Positions 45,808-53,465 of a stretch of DNA of 64,000 nt are shown here, in pieces. Source of the stretch: Chloroflexota bacterium (GTDB lineage: Bacteria; Chloroflexota; Ktedonobacteria; Ktedonobacterales; JADMIN01); contig JAJPKE010000034.1 of the NCBI GenBank assembly GCA_021323855.1, positions 124,001-188,000 of the forward strand, read 5' to 3'. A model generated the notes under the pieces. It searched no databases and was not told the origin of the DNA. It saw only the letters and a list, made by a program, of their open reading frames with translations. Every line of letters starts with the position of its first letter. Within the stretch, counting starts at the first letter, position 1. The position numbers and the translations under genes were made by a program.

Positions 45808-46667
45808 CTGGTCTCCTCCTCCGCTTTCCGAGTATGCTCCGGATTTCCCACATTCACCGGCTCACCATACCACTCGCGCAACAGCGCATAGCTCTGGCGC
45901 AGATAGGTGCGCACTGTGCGCGGCGTCACCCGCAGCGCCTGCGCAATTTCGGCTTCGGTGGCGTCCTGCCAGAAACGCAAGACGACGGCGCTGCGTTCGC
46001 GTGCCGGCAGACGCAACACTAATGCGCGCAGGTCGGCCAGTTCCGCGCCGGAAAAGTGATTCACGCCATCGGCCAACAATGCCCCGCCTATGGACGGCAG
46101 CGATGACTCATCAGGCGTCTCACTGGTCTCCGCCAGGCGAGTCAGCAGCCAGTGCGCGGCGCGGCGGGATTGCGTGACACCGGCGCGCGACCAGTAGCCA
46201 TGCTGTTGCATCAGCGCAGCGGCGGTGTGCTGCTCCGCGAAGGCGAGCGATTGCTGGAAAAAGAGTTCCCAGGCGACTGTTTTGCCGAGCGCAATCTGCT
46301 CCCAGAGGCGCAGGGTCAACTCCTGGCGTAACTCCTCGCGGACAATAGCACGCTCACCGGCGGCGATTTCTGGCGTCCGCGCGACGCATTGCGCCGCCCA
46401 ACGGGCGCATGGCCCTTCAATTCGCTCCAATAGCAAGACAAAGAGTTCGCGCGCCATGCGCTGCTCACCAGCGTGCCAGGCAGCGCGAATATAGTGAACA
46501 TACGCGCCGGGCGATGGCAGCGATTCCGGCATCCGCGCGCGGAGACGCGCCCGCAGCAACGGCGACCCCAGCGGCGGTAACCGTTCGAGTTCCGCAGCCA
46601 GCCGCAACCGTGCCCGCTCCACCAGTTCGTTGGCGGCGGGAATCGGTTTGCTGATCGTCGCTGGCAT
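45804..46667 (-). CDS. Sigma-70-like RNA polymerase factor
   Basis: 287 residues from ATG 46667, GGAGG upstream. The C-terminal 60 residues are a clear sigma region 4: ADLRALVLRLPARERSAVVLRF, EIAQALRVTPRTVRTYLRQSYALL. The middle is helical and Trp/Arg-rich, where region 2 should be, but the region 2 motif (usually DAxxxTxxxxL and ARN-type) is hard to see, so it is a divergent factor. First gene of a run with the coupled small acidic protein and the HTH-cyclase on the same strand. Confidence 0.82.
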   Translation of the reverse strand: MPATISKPIPAANELVERARLRLAAELERLPPLGSPLLRARLRARMPESLPSPGAYVHYIRAAWHAGEQRMARELFVLLLERIEGPCARWAAQCVARTPEIAAGERAIVREELRQELTLRLWEQIALGKTVAWELFFQQSLAFAEQHTAAALMQQHGYWSRAGVTQSRRAAHWLLTRLAETSETPDESSLPSIGGALLADGVNHFSGAELADLRALVLRLPARERSAVVLRFWQDATEAEIAQALRVTPRTVRTYLRQSYALLREWYGEPVNVGNPEHTRKAEEETR

Positions 46668-46738
46668 GTTCGCCTCCCCATGCTGTTCGCTTCTGCCTCA
46701 TGATACCAGCAAAGGGAAGGGTGGGGCAAAACCCCCAG

Positions 46739-46764
46739 CCCCTCTCCCGTGCGCGGGAGAGGGG
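46739..46764. repeat. CCCCTCTCC hairpin, sigma-like/permease gap
   Basis: CCCCTCTCCCG-tgcg-CGGGAGAGGGG, an 11-bp perfect stem in the 146-bp gap between the sigma-like gene and the permease gene (both minus strand). Same family as the yggT terminator, lacking the U-tract. Confidence 0.75.
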
Positions 46765-46813
46765 AGAACAGAGCGGCTGATGAATCCGCCTGCTCCTGCC
46801 GCTACCGCTTCTC

Positions 46814-47578
46814 TTACATCGCGGCTTTGCGAATCGAGCGCGTGGCCCAGAAGACGGCGAGGATCGCCAGCACGCCAAAGATAATGAACGACTGCACAAT
46901 GGCAACATCGCCGAGATGGCCGTCTACCAGCGCCCGCGCCGCATTGACCGCGTAGGCGAAGGGATTGGCTTTGGCGATGTTCTGCAAGATATCCGGCGCC
47001 AGCGAGAGCGGCAGCATGATGCCGGAGAGCAGCAGCAACGGCAGCACGAAGAGATTGACCGTCGCCGCCAATGCGCCCTGGTCTTTCACCAGCAGCGCCA
47101 CGGCATACGAGCAACTGGCCATCATCAGGCCACCGATCAACACCAGCACGAACAACAACGCCAACCCACCGGCATCTGGCCGGAAGCCGAGGAACAGCCC
47201 GACGATCACCAGCAGCGCCGTCTGCACCAAGAGGATCAGGATATCAACACCGGCAATCCCCAGCAGCATCGCCAGGCGGTTGATCGGCGTCACGCGCAGG
47301 CGTTCGATTACGCCGTCGCGCAGGCGGGCGATGATGTTGAAGCCAGCGAAACCCGCGCCGAAGATCGCCATCATAATCATCAGGCCGGGCGTGAAGACGT
47401 TGTAGGCGCCGCCTTTCGGGAAGCCAGGTGAGTTGGCAAGATTTTTCAGCAGCGGCGCAAAGAGTAGCATATAGCAAATAGGCTGGAAGAGGCCGATGAA
47501 GAGCCAGACGGAGTTGCGCATGGAAACGCGGAACTGCGAGCCGAACATCAGCCAGCTATCACGTAGCAAACGTGGCAT
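46814..47578 (-). CDS. ABC-2 type multidrug exporter permease (DrrB-like)
   Basis: 254 residues from ATG 47578 with GGGAG upstream. Six membrane helices of the ABC-2 family: SVWLFIGLFQPICYMLLFAP, GLMIMMAIFGAGFAGF, IAGVDILILLVQTALLVIVG, LALLFVLVLIGGLMMASCSY, LFVLPLLLLSGIMLPLSLAP and VAIVQSFIIFGVLAILAVFW. Signature RLRVTPINR after helix 2 is the usual coupling loop. Partner ATPase is the next gene upstream. Function: drug or glycolipid export; substrate unknown. Confidence 0.92.
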   Translation of the reverse strand: MPRLLRDSWLMFGSQFRVSMRNSVWLFIGLFQPICYMLLFAPLLKNLANSPGFPKGGAYNVFTPGLMIMMAIFGAGFAGFNIIARLRDGVIERLRVTPINRLAMLLGIAGVDILILLVQTALLVIVGLFLGFRPDAGGLALLFVLVLIGGLMMASCSYAVALLVKDQGALAATVNLFVLPLLLLSGIMLPLSLAPDILQNIAKANPFAYAVNAARALVDGHLGDVAIVQSFIIFGVLAILAVFWATRSIRKAAM

Positions 47579-47614
47579 GGTCAGGTCTCCCTTTAATTTT
47601 TTCTACAATGCTCT

Positions 47615-47714
47615 CGGCTGTAAACAGCCGGAGCAAGCGCGAACCGGCTGAAGCCGCGTGAGCGTGTGCATGGGGTCTTCAGACCGTCATCCGTGCGCCG
47701 GCTGTAAACAGCCG
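47615..47714. repeat. Four short palindromes in the DrrA-DrrB gap
   Basis: CGGCTGT-AA-ACAGCCG at 47615-47630 and again at 47699-47714, with CGGCT-GA-AGCCG at 47645-47656 and GGTCT-TC-AGACC at 47674-47685 between. All four centre on AA or GA/TC. They would form mRNA hairpins between the two cistrons. Confidence 0.8.
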
Positions 47715-47733
47715 CGATAGGCACGGATGAATA

Positions 47734-48711
47734 TCAGGCGTTCTCCACCGATTCGCGGAGTGACCGGCCCGTCAGCCGCAGGAAGACATCTTCCAGCGTA
47801 GGCCGCGCCAGCGTGACGGTGCGGATGGGCACGCCCTGATGATCGAGCAGGCGCAGCACCTCCGGCAGCACTTCTTCGCCGCGCTCCACATAGAGCAGCA
47901 GGCCGTCTTTCGTCTGCTGGAGTTCGCGCACATACGGCTGCGCCTGAAGCGTCTCGGAGACGCGGGCAACGGCGCCGTTTTGCACATCCAGGCCGAGGGA
48001 GATGATATCGCCAGCGATGCGCTGTTTGAGCGCGGTGGGTGTATCCACGCTGACGATGGAACCGTTGTCCATGATCGCCAGCCGGTCGCAGAGGCCATCG
48101 GCTTCATCCATATAGTGTGTGGTCAGGAAGATGGTCATGCCATCGTCGTGCAGGCGGCGCACCTCGTCCCAGATGCGCACGCGGCTCTGCGGATCCAGCC
48201 CGGTGGTCGGCTCATCGAGGAAGAGCAGTTGCGGGCGGTGCATGATGCCCAGCGCCACATCCAGCCGCCGCCGCTGGCCGCCCGAATAGGTGCGCACGAG
48301 CCGGTCGGCGAAAGCATCCATATCGAGCCGGCTGATGAGGTCTTTCGCGCGCTGGTTGGCGTCCCGGTGACTCATGCCATAGACACGCCCTTGCAGCACG
48401 AGATTCTCGCGCCCCGTCTCTACGGGTTCCGCGCCGCCCTGCTGGCTGACATAGCCGATGTGGTTGCGCACCGCCGCCGGATTGCGCCGCAGATCGTAGC
48501 CTGCCACCTTCGCCTGGCCCCCGCTGGGAACGATCAACGTCGAGAGCATGCGCATCGTCGTCGTCTTGCCAGCGCCGTTCGGCCCCAGGAAGCCGAAGAT
48601 TTCGCCAGCGCGTACCTCCAGGTCCACGCCGCGCACCGCCTCGACAGACTTGCCGCGTGCCTGGAATGTCTTGCTCAGCCCGTGTGTTTCGATCATTGCC
48701 GTTGTCGCCAT
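47734..48711 (-). CDS. ABC exporter ATPase (DrrA-like daunorubicin-resistance type)
   Basis: 325 residues from ATG 48711 (GAAGG upstream). Walker A GPNGAGKT, Q-loop SQQ, signature YSGGQRRRLD, Walker B LLFLDEPTTGLD and H-loop TTHYMDEAD are all present. The C-terminal extension (DVQNGAVARVSETLQAQPYV... LEDVFLRLTG) is the DrrA type. Pairs with the permease downstream. Promoter candidate on the minus strand: TTGCAC at 48918-48913, 18 bp, TATATT at 48894-48889, overlapping a TATACGTATA palindrome. Confidence 0.94.
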   Translation of the reverse strand: MATTAMIETHGLSKTFQARGKSVEAVRGVDLEVRAGEIFGFLGPNGAGKTTTMRMLSTLIVPSGGQAKVAGYDLRRNPAAVRNHIGYVSQQGGAEPVETGRENLVLQGRVYGMSHRDANQRAKDLISRLDMDAFADRLVRTYSGGQRRRLDVALGIMHRPQLLFLDEPTTGLDPQSRVRIWDEVRRLHDDGMTIFLTTHYMDEADGLCDRLAIMDNGSIVSVDTPTALKQRIAGDIISLGLDVQNGAVARVSETLQAQPYVRELQQTKDGLLLYVERGEEVLPEVLRLLDHQGVPIRTVTLARPTLEDVFLRLTGRSLRESVENA

Positions 48712-49097
48712 GATCGCCTTCTCTCTCTTGTCTCCGTTGTCTCTTTGGTGTTCGTCTGGACGCGACCTATGCGTCGCGTTCACCCCGCGTGCTGTGGTCA
48801 TGGTCTGCCTCTCAATTTTCCCGGATGATGGTGACGCTCACTTGCGCACGCTAGTACCCCCGCCGCATCTTCTTCGCCGCTAAAATGGAATATACTATAT
48901 GTATACGTATATGTGCAATGGGCTTATCTTCTTATCCGCAGCCTTCCTCTGCTCAATGCAAAAGAGCAGAAGCGGCACCATGCGCCTGCACCTCTACCCT
49001 ATGCCTGCATAGATAGGTTTCCCTTGCGCTGGTCAGGCTTGCCTCCAACGGTGGATGGCCGCGAATGACAGCCGGGTATGGCATGCCACATCTCATC

Positions 49098-49177
49098 ATT
49101 CCAATACCGACCAGTTCGTATATACTTGACATCAAAACACGCCCATCGTTTACATACTATCTAGTCGGTATTGGAAT
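49098..49177. promoter_or_regulatory. Paired operator-like motifs upstream of the GS-repeat gene
   Basis: ATACCGACCAGTTCGTAT at 49104-49121 and, inverted, ATACCGACTAGATAGTAT at 49171-49154, forming a 14-bp perfect inverted repeat with extended imperfect arms. TTGACA at 49126-49131 lies between them. The second motif matches 52398-52415 at 17 of 18 positions and continues with GTAAAC in both. This looks like a TetR-type operator pair. The rest of 48712-49288 contains the DrrA promoter candidate and no gene. Confidence 0.75.
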
Positions 49178-49288
49178 AATACCTGAAGTTCGCGGACCTG
49201 TCAAGAGGGTGACGCTCGAAATATGCACTATACTTTCAGTTGGAAGATATCCTTTGCCTGATCTTCCGTCAGCATGAGGAGATGACCA

Positions 49289-49609
49289 ATGCGTCGTGTG
49301 ATAGAAGCGCGTCCCCATGAGCATCCGGCGGCTGGCGTTGCCGGACGTGGGCGCAGCGTGGGAAGTGTTGGGAGCACGAGAAGCGCGCTGAGTGTCTGGA
49401 GCTCGTTGAGCTTTCTGAGCATTCTCAGCGGCCTGAGCGCGTTGAGCTTTCTCAGCCTGGGCAGCGTGGGCAGTGTGCTGAGCATCGGGAGCGCGGGAAG
49501 TATCCTCTGCATCGGCAGTTCCGGGAGTATCCTCAGTATTGGCAGCACCGGCAGCATTTTGAGCATCGGCGGCGCTGGCTGTGTTCTCAATCGGCCCCGC
49601 GAACACTAG
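49289..49609 (+). CDS. Small Gly/Ser/Ile/Leu nonapeptide-repeat protein
   Basis: 106 residues from ATG 49289 with TGAGGAG 8 nt upstream. Residues 58-93 are four units of nine: GSVGSVLSI, GSAGSILCI, GSSGSILSI, GSTGSILSI, then a decayed GGAGCVL; weaker units of the LSxLS type precede them. The G-S-x-G-S-(I/V)-L-S-I rhythm suits a beta-solenoid or filamentous fold. No signal peptide. Codon choice and RBS support the plus strand; minus frames are open only because of the repeats. Operator-like sites lie 110-190 bp upstream. Function unknown. Confidence 0.75.
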   Translation: MRRVIEARPHEHPAAGVAGRGRSVGSVGSTRSALSVWSSLSFLSILSGLSALSFLSLGSVGSVLSIGSAGSILCIGSSGSILSIGSTGSILSIGGAGCVLNRPREH

Positions 49610-49616
49610 CATCTAC

Positions 49617-51320
49617 TCAGTGCGCAGATGTACCAGCGATGCCAGCAGGCGCCCCTTTGCGCGTGAGTTCGGAGGCATCGCGTAGGGGCAGACCCGTCCG
49701 CGCAGCGATCAGCGCGTGCAGTTCGGCGGCGCACTCGCGGAAAGCGGTCTGACGGTCGCCCGATATGCCGCGTCCCGCCAGCCGTGCCTGCTCCGGCTCG
49801 ACCCAGGTGAGCTTGCTGCCATCTGAGAACACCATATAGGTTGTGGGGCGTTTGCCACCAGGAACAGCGGGAACCACCACCCACGCGCGCACCGCAGACC
49901 AGGGAATCTCCACACGGTGGCTGGACCTACCGCTGCCAACAACGGTTTCCAAGCCGCCCACTGTTGCAGTGATGCCCCGTACATGGCTTGCGCGGCGGGA
50001 AAGCGCAAAGAGAACCGCAAAGAAACCCATGATTGCCGCAATGCTGATTGCCATGATGACGGAAAGCGTATCGCCTGCCTCAAGTTTGGCCAGCGAAAAC
50101 GGCATATAGGGGTCGGAGTTATTGAAAAGAAGGCCACTGAACAGGAAGGCAAACAACGTAAGCAGGACAAAATAGATCAGTGACTCGGCGATAAATGGAG
50201 CGGGCGCAAATTGCAGTTTTGGCTGTAATATCAACGGAGTGGTCAACGGCTTGCCTGCGCTGGCTATTGCCGCTTCATCCGGTTGGAATGGGGCAGCGGC
50301 CAGCGGAAGCGCCAGCGCCGTATCGAGGTCTATCGTCATCGCGGGGAAACGACGCTGGATGCTGCGGAGATATTTTGCTGAACCCGCTGAGTATACCAAT
50401 GGCTGATAACTGCGCACAGCAATCGTTGCCAGCAGGCGCCGCGCGTTCTGCTCGTAGGCATCATAGCCGCCCTCATAGCGATAGGTGCTGCGCCGCTCTC
50501 GCCGTGAAGCGATGGCTTCCTGCGATGTGCCGCGTGCGTGGATCTGGAACCCCAGCCCATGCGCGCGGCCCCAGACGAGATAGACTCCTTGTGGCGCGTC
50601 GCTGCCGTTATTCACGCCGCGCAGAAACACAGAAATGTCATTCCAGGGAATGAAGCGTTGCCGGCGCCAGGTCCGGCTGAGTGTGAGGCCGCGATCATCA
50701 GCGACCAGCGACTCATGCCGCGAGATGATGCTGGCGAAGATCATCGAGAAGAACAGCACCGCGCTCATCACCAGCGGCAGCGCGACGGCCAGCCAGTCCT
50801 GCACGGAGAGCGCCGAGAGTGGCAGGAATGGGGAGAATGGCAATATGTCGTTGAATGGGTTGAGAACAGAACGGCTGACCGTCGGCAATAGCGCAATGAT
50901 GATGGTCTCGCCGCTGGCGAACAGCAGCACGGCGAGTATGAACCACATAAACCCCATGCCTAGAATGTTGCCAACGCCGCGTGTCCGCACCAATCGGAGT
51001 GTTTCGCCGTCTTTAAGCGCCAGGTCGCGCTGTGGCTGGAAGGAAACGGGAGGCGTGGCAATGGGATTATGCTGCGCGGCGGTACGCAACCGGCGTTCGC
51101 TGAACACGGTGATGAGCGGAGAGAAAAGCAGCATGATATCTATGATGAAGAGCAGGAAGACGAAATAGAGGCCGAAGAATGCGACTGGATTCAGCGCATT
51201 GCGCCAGTCGGCAGTTGTTATGATGTAAGCGATCACGATGCCCTGATAGCCCAGCAGCAGCGCCGCAAACAGCCAACCCAGGAACGCCTTCATATAATTT
51301 CCGGAGCGTTTCAGTGACAT
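49617..51320 (-). CDS. Large multi-pass membrane protein, unknown function
   Basis: 567 residues from ATG 51320 (GGAAGAG upstream; ATG 51293 possible). About six helices: FLGWLFAALLLGYQGIVIAYI, FFGLYFVFLLFIIDIMLLFSP, ILGMGFMWFILAVLLFASG, a VALPLVMSAVLFFSMIFASII segment, SLIYFVLLTLFAFLFSGLLF-like and VIMAISIAAIMGFFAVLFAL. Between helices are two PH-like beta modules: ADDRGLTLSRTWRRQRFIPWNDI and VEIPWSAVRAWVV with TYMVFSDGSKLTW. No catalytic motif. Stop is 7 bp from the nonapeptide-repeat gene stop, convergent. Confidence 0.88.
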   Translation of the reverse strand: MSLKRSGNYMKAFLGWLFAALLLGYQGIVIAYIITTADWRNALNPVAFFGLYFVFLLFIIDIMLLFSPLITVFSERRLRTAAQHNPIATPPVSFQPQRDLALKDGETLRLVRTRGVGNILGMGFMWFILAVLLFASGETIIIALLPTVSRSVLNPFNDILPFSPFLPLSALSVQDWLAVALPLVMSAVLFFSMIFASIISRHESLVADDRGLTLSRTWRRQRFIPWNDISVFLRGVNNGSDAPQGVYLVWGRAHGLGFQIHARGTSQEAIASRRERRSTYRYEGGYDAYEQNARRLLATIAVRSYQPLVYSAGSAKYLRSIQRRFPAMTIDLDTALALPLAAAPFQPDEAAIASAGKPLTTPLILQPKLQFAPAPFIAESLIYFVLLTLFAFLFSGLLFNNSDPYMPFSLAKLEAGDTLSVIMAISIAAIMGFFAVLFALSRRASHVRGITATVGGLETVVGSGRSSHRVEIPWSAVRAWVVVPAVPGGKRPTTYMVFSDGSKLTWVEPEQARLAGRGISGDRQTAFRECAAELHALIAARTGLPLRDASELTRKGAPAGIAGTSAH

Positions 51321-51447
51321 AGCAGGTAGCTCTTCCTTTGCTGGTGGTGATAAGCGATGAATTCGTGCCGCACCAGCATGCCAGAAAGGTTGCTAGTTGT
51401 CAATCCTTGACTCTGCTACTAGAAGATTTTGAGAGGAGAGGATTATT

Positions 51448-52050
51448 TTATCTAACGCGCTGGCGCAGCCACGCCAGCACCGTATCCACCGCGCTGTTGA
51501 TCGCCGTCATGGTGAGGTGTTCGCCGCCGGTGTCGGGGTGATGTTGCCGCGCGAGCTGCCGCCGCGCCGCCCGCACCTGGTCCGCAGGCGTGCCAGCCGG
51601 CAACCCCAAACGGCGATAGGCCAGCGCCACGGTCGGCGGGATGTAGAGCGTCCGGCGCGGGCCGATGCCTGGTATACCACCCATATCGCCTATACCGTCC
51701 ATGCCGTCCATACCACCGATGCCACCGAATTCGGCGTTCCAACGCAGGTAATCGGCGCTGGGTGGACGCTGGTGCCACTCAGTGAGGAGCGCGGCCAGCG
51801 GCGGCAACTGGCGTGCCAGCAGTGTCATCGCATCATCGGCGATCCACCAGAGGCGCTGCTCTGGCAGCCAGCGCCGGTGCCAGGGATCGAGCGCAGTGAT
51901 AGCGCGCGCCGTCTCCGCCAGCGTTCGCGTCACTGCATCTCGGCTCCCTTCGGCGGCAAATGCCAGCAAGAAGCCATCACCAACCGCCTCAAAGACGAGA
52001 ATCTTGAGTCCACCGAGGTCAGTCTGTTCGGATTGTTCAGTCTGCGTCAT
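51448..52050 (-). CDS. Protein with C-terminal J domain
   Basis: 200 residues from ATG 52050. The last 55 residues are a J domain: AYRRLGLPAGTPADQVRAARRQ and LARQHHPDTGGEHLTMTAINSAVDTV, with the invariant HPD that stimulates DnaK. The N-terminal 120 residues are an alpha/beta domain of unknown type (LKILVFEAVGDGFLLAFAAEG). The linker GGIGGMDGMDGIGDMGGIPG is encoded by 9-bp repeats. A C-terminal J domain means it is a specialised co-chaperone, not DnaJ. Upstream on the same strand is intergenic DNA with the 52.4-kb operator. Confidence 0.88.
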   Translation of the reverse strand: MTQTEQSEQTDLGGLKILVFEAVGDGFLLAFAAEGSRDAVTRTLAETARAITALDPWHRRWLPEQRLWWIADDAMTLLARQLPPLAALLTEWHQRPPSADYLRWNAEFGGIGGMDGMDGIGDMGGIPGIGPRRTLYIPPTVALAYRRLGLPAGTPADQVRAARRQLARQHHPDTGGEHLTMTAINSAVDTVLAWLRQRVR

Positions 52051-52363
52051 GAACGGTTGGTCTCCCGATGGTCACAATCTCCCGTGCGGATACCGGACGG
52101 CGATACGGCGCTCCACAGCCACACATTCTGGCATGCCTAATGATATTTCAATCATGCTCACACGCTCAATTTCAATGATGCCTCACTCTGCACGCAAAAA
52201 CACCGGACGTTGGTACGATGCGTAACAGGCGCCTGATGGGGTATACTGTTTAGGCTGAGCATTGCCACCACCTCCCCACTCCCTCTCCCTATATCGCCTG
52301 CCTGATATATCACCTTTCCTGCTCCATGACATGGGCATGCTCGTTTCCCAGCGTCGCACCCTC

Positions 52364-52415
52364 TTGACAGAACCATGAGGTTGCGGGTATCATTTGTATA
52401 CCGACTGGATAGTAT
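52364..52415 (+). promoter_or_regulatory. Promoter and operator of the DUF4097 gene
   Basis: TTGACA at 52364-52369, 18 bp, TATCAT at 52388-52393, then the operator ATACCGACTGGATAGTAT at 52398-52415 right over the likely start site. The motif also occurs twice at 49.1 kb. Placement implies repression. The remainder of 52051-52550 holds no gene. Confidence 0.78.
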
Positions 52416-52550
52416 GTAAACATGCTGGTGAGGCGCATGCGCTGTCACCGGCCAACATGACCATCATATGCAACCGTTGCAACCATGTGGACGTTCGGCA
52501 ACCGGGCTGAACGACACATCTGAGACGAAGCAACCAAAGGAGAAACGAAG

Positions 52551-53261
52551 ATGGCCTCCGCAACCGAAACCCATGAACTGCATCTGACGGGTGCGCCATC
52601 GCTGACGGTGCGCAACAACGCGGGCAATATCCGGCTGCATCCCGGAGCCGAGGGGCAGGTGCTGGTGTATGTTACCAAGCGCGCGCGCGGGCTGCTGGGC
52701 AATGTCAGCGAAGCCGATCTGGAGCGCGTGCGTGTGGATGTGCATCAGAACGGCAACGACATTCTGATTGACGCCGAGGTCGAACGTAGCTCGATCTTCA
52801 AGCAGATCACCATTGACCTGGATATTGCGCTGCCTGCGACGGCGGCACGGCTCGATCTCAAGCTCAACGCCGGCAATCTGGAAGTCGAGGGCATCAGCGC
52901 GCCGGTCAAGGCAAAAGTGAACGCAGGCAATCTCGACGTGGTGGACGGCGCGACACTGGGCAACGGCTCGCGGCTGGCCGCCAACGCAGGCAACGTCACG
53001 GTGCGCGCCTCCATCGCTTCCAACGCCAGTGTAGATGCCGAAGTAAACGCGGGCAACCTGCGTATGCGGCTGCCGAAGGCGACGGCGATCTACCTGGACG
53101 CGCGCACACACGCTGGCAATGTCGAGGTCTCCGGCTGGCCCGTCAATAGCACGCGCAGCTTCGCCAGCGCCTCGGCGAGCGGGGCGCTGGCGCCAGAAGC
53201 CAAAGGCACGCTGACGCTACGCTCGAACGCTGGCAACATTACGCTGTCTGCGCTTGATTAG
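52551..53261 (+). CDS. DUF4097-type beta-helical protein with seven NAGN repeats
   Basis: 236 residues from ATG 52551 with AAGGAG 8 nt upstream. The protein is a ladder of short beta-strands, each turn carrying (N/H)AGN followed by a hydrophobic strand: NNAGNIRL, LNAGNLEV, VNAGNLDV, ANAGNVTV, VNAGNLRM, THAGNVEV and SNAGNITL. This is the putative adhesin/DUF4097 family with a right-handed beta-helix. No signal peptide or anchor, so it is probably cytoplasmic here. It has its own promoter with an operator shared with the nonapeptide-repeat gene. Confidence 0.88.
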   Translation: MASATETHELHLTGAPSLTVRNNAGNIRLHPGAEGQVLVYVTKRARGLLGNVSEADLERVRVDVHQNGNDILIDAEVERSSIFKQITIDLDIALPATAARLDLKLNAGNLEVEGISAPVKAKVNAGNLDVVDGATLGNGSRLAANAGNVTVRASIASNASVDAEVNAGNLRMRLPKATAIYLDARTHAGNVEVSGWPVNSTRSFASASASGALAPEAKGTLTLRSNAGNITLSALD

Positions 53262-53465
53262 CCTTGGTTAGCCATACTCCCGGCTGCTTTCCCGCCAGTC
53301 CCATCGCTGGCAAATGCCTGTAAAGCCTGTAACACCAGCGCGTACTACCGTCATAGTTTGGCGTCGTGTAGCGACCATTGTGGCGTTGCGGTTGTGGAGT
53401 CTGCGCCCGTCTGTACACAGGCAAACAGATGAACCGAACGGCGCAGGCAAAGGGGAAGCGGCAAG

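Noticed and set aside
49157..49612. Long minus-strand frames across the GS-repeat gene
   Set aside because: They are open only because repeats avoid stops in several frames; no RBS, and codon pattern favours the plus strand.
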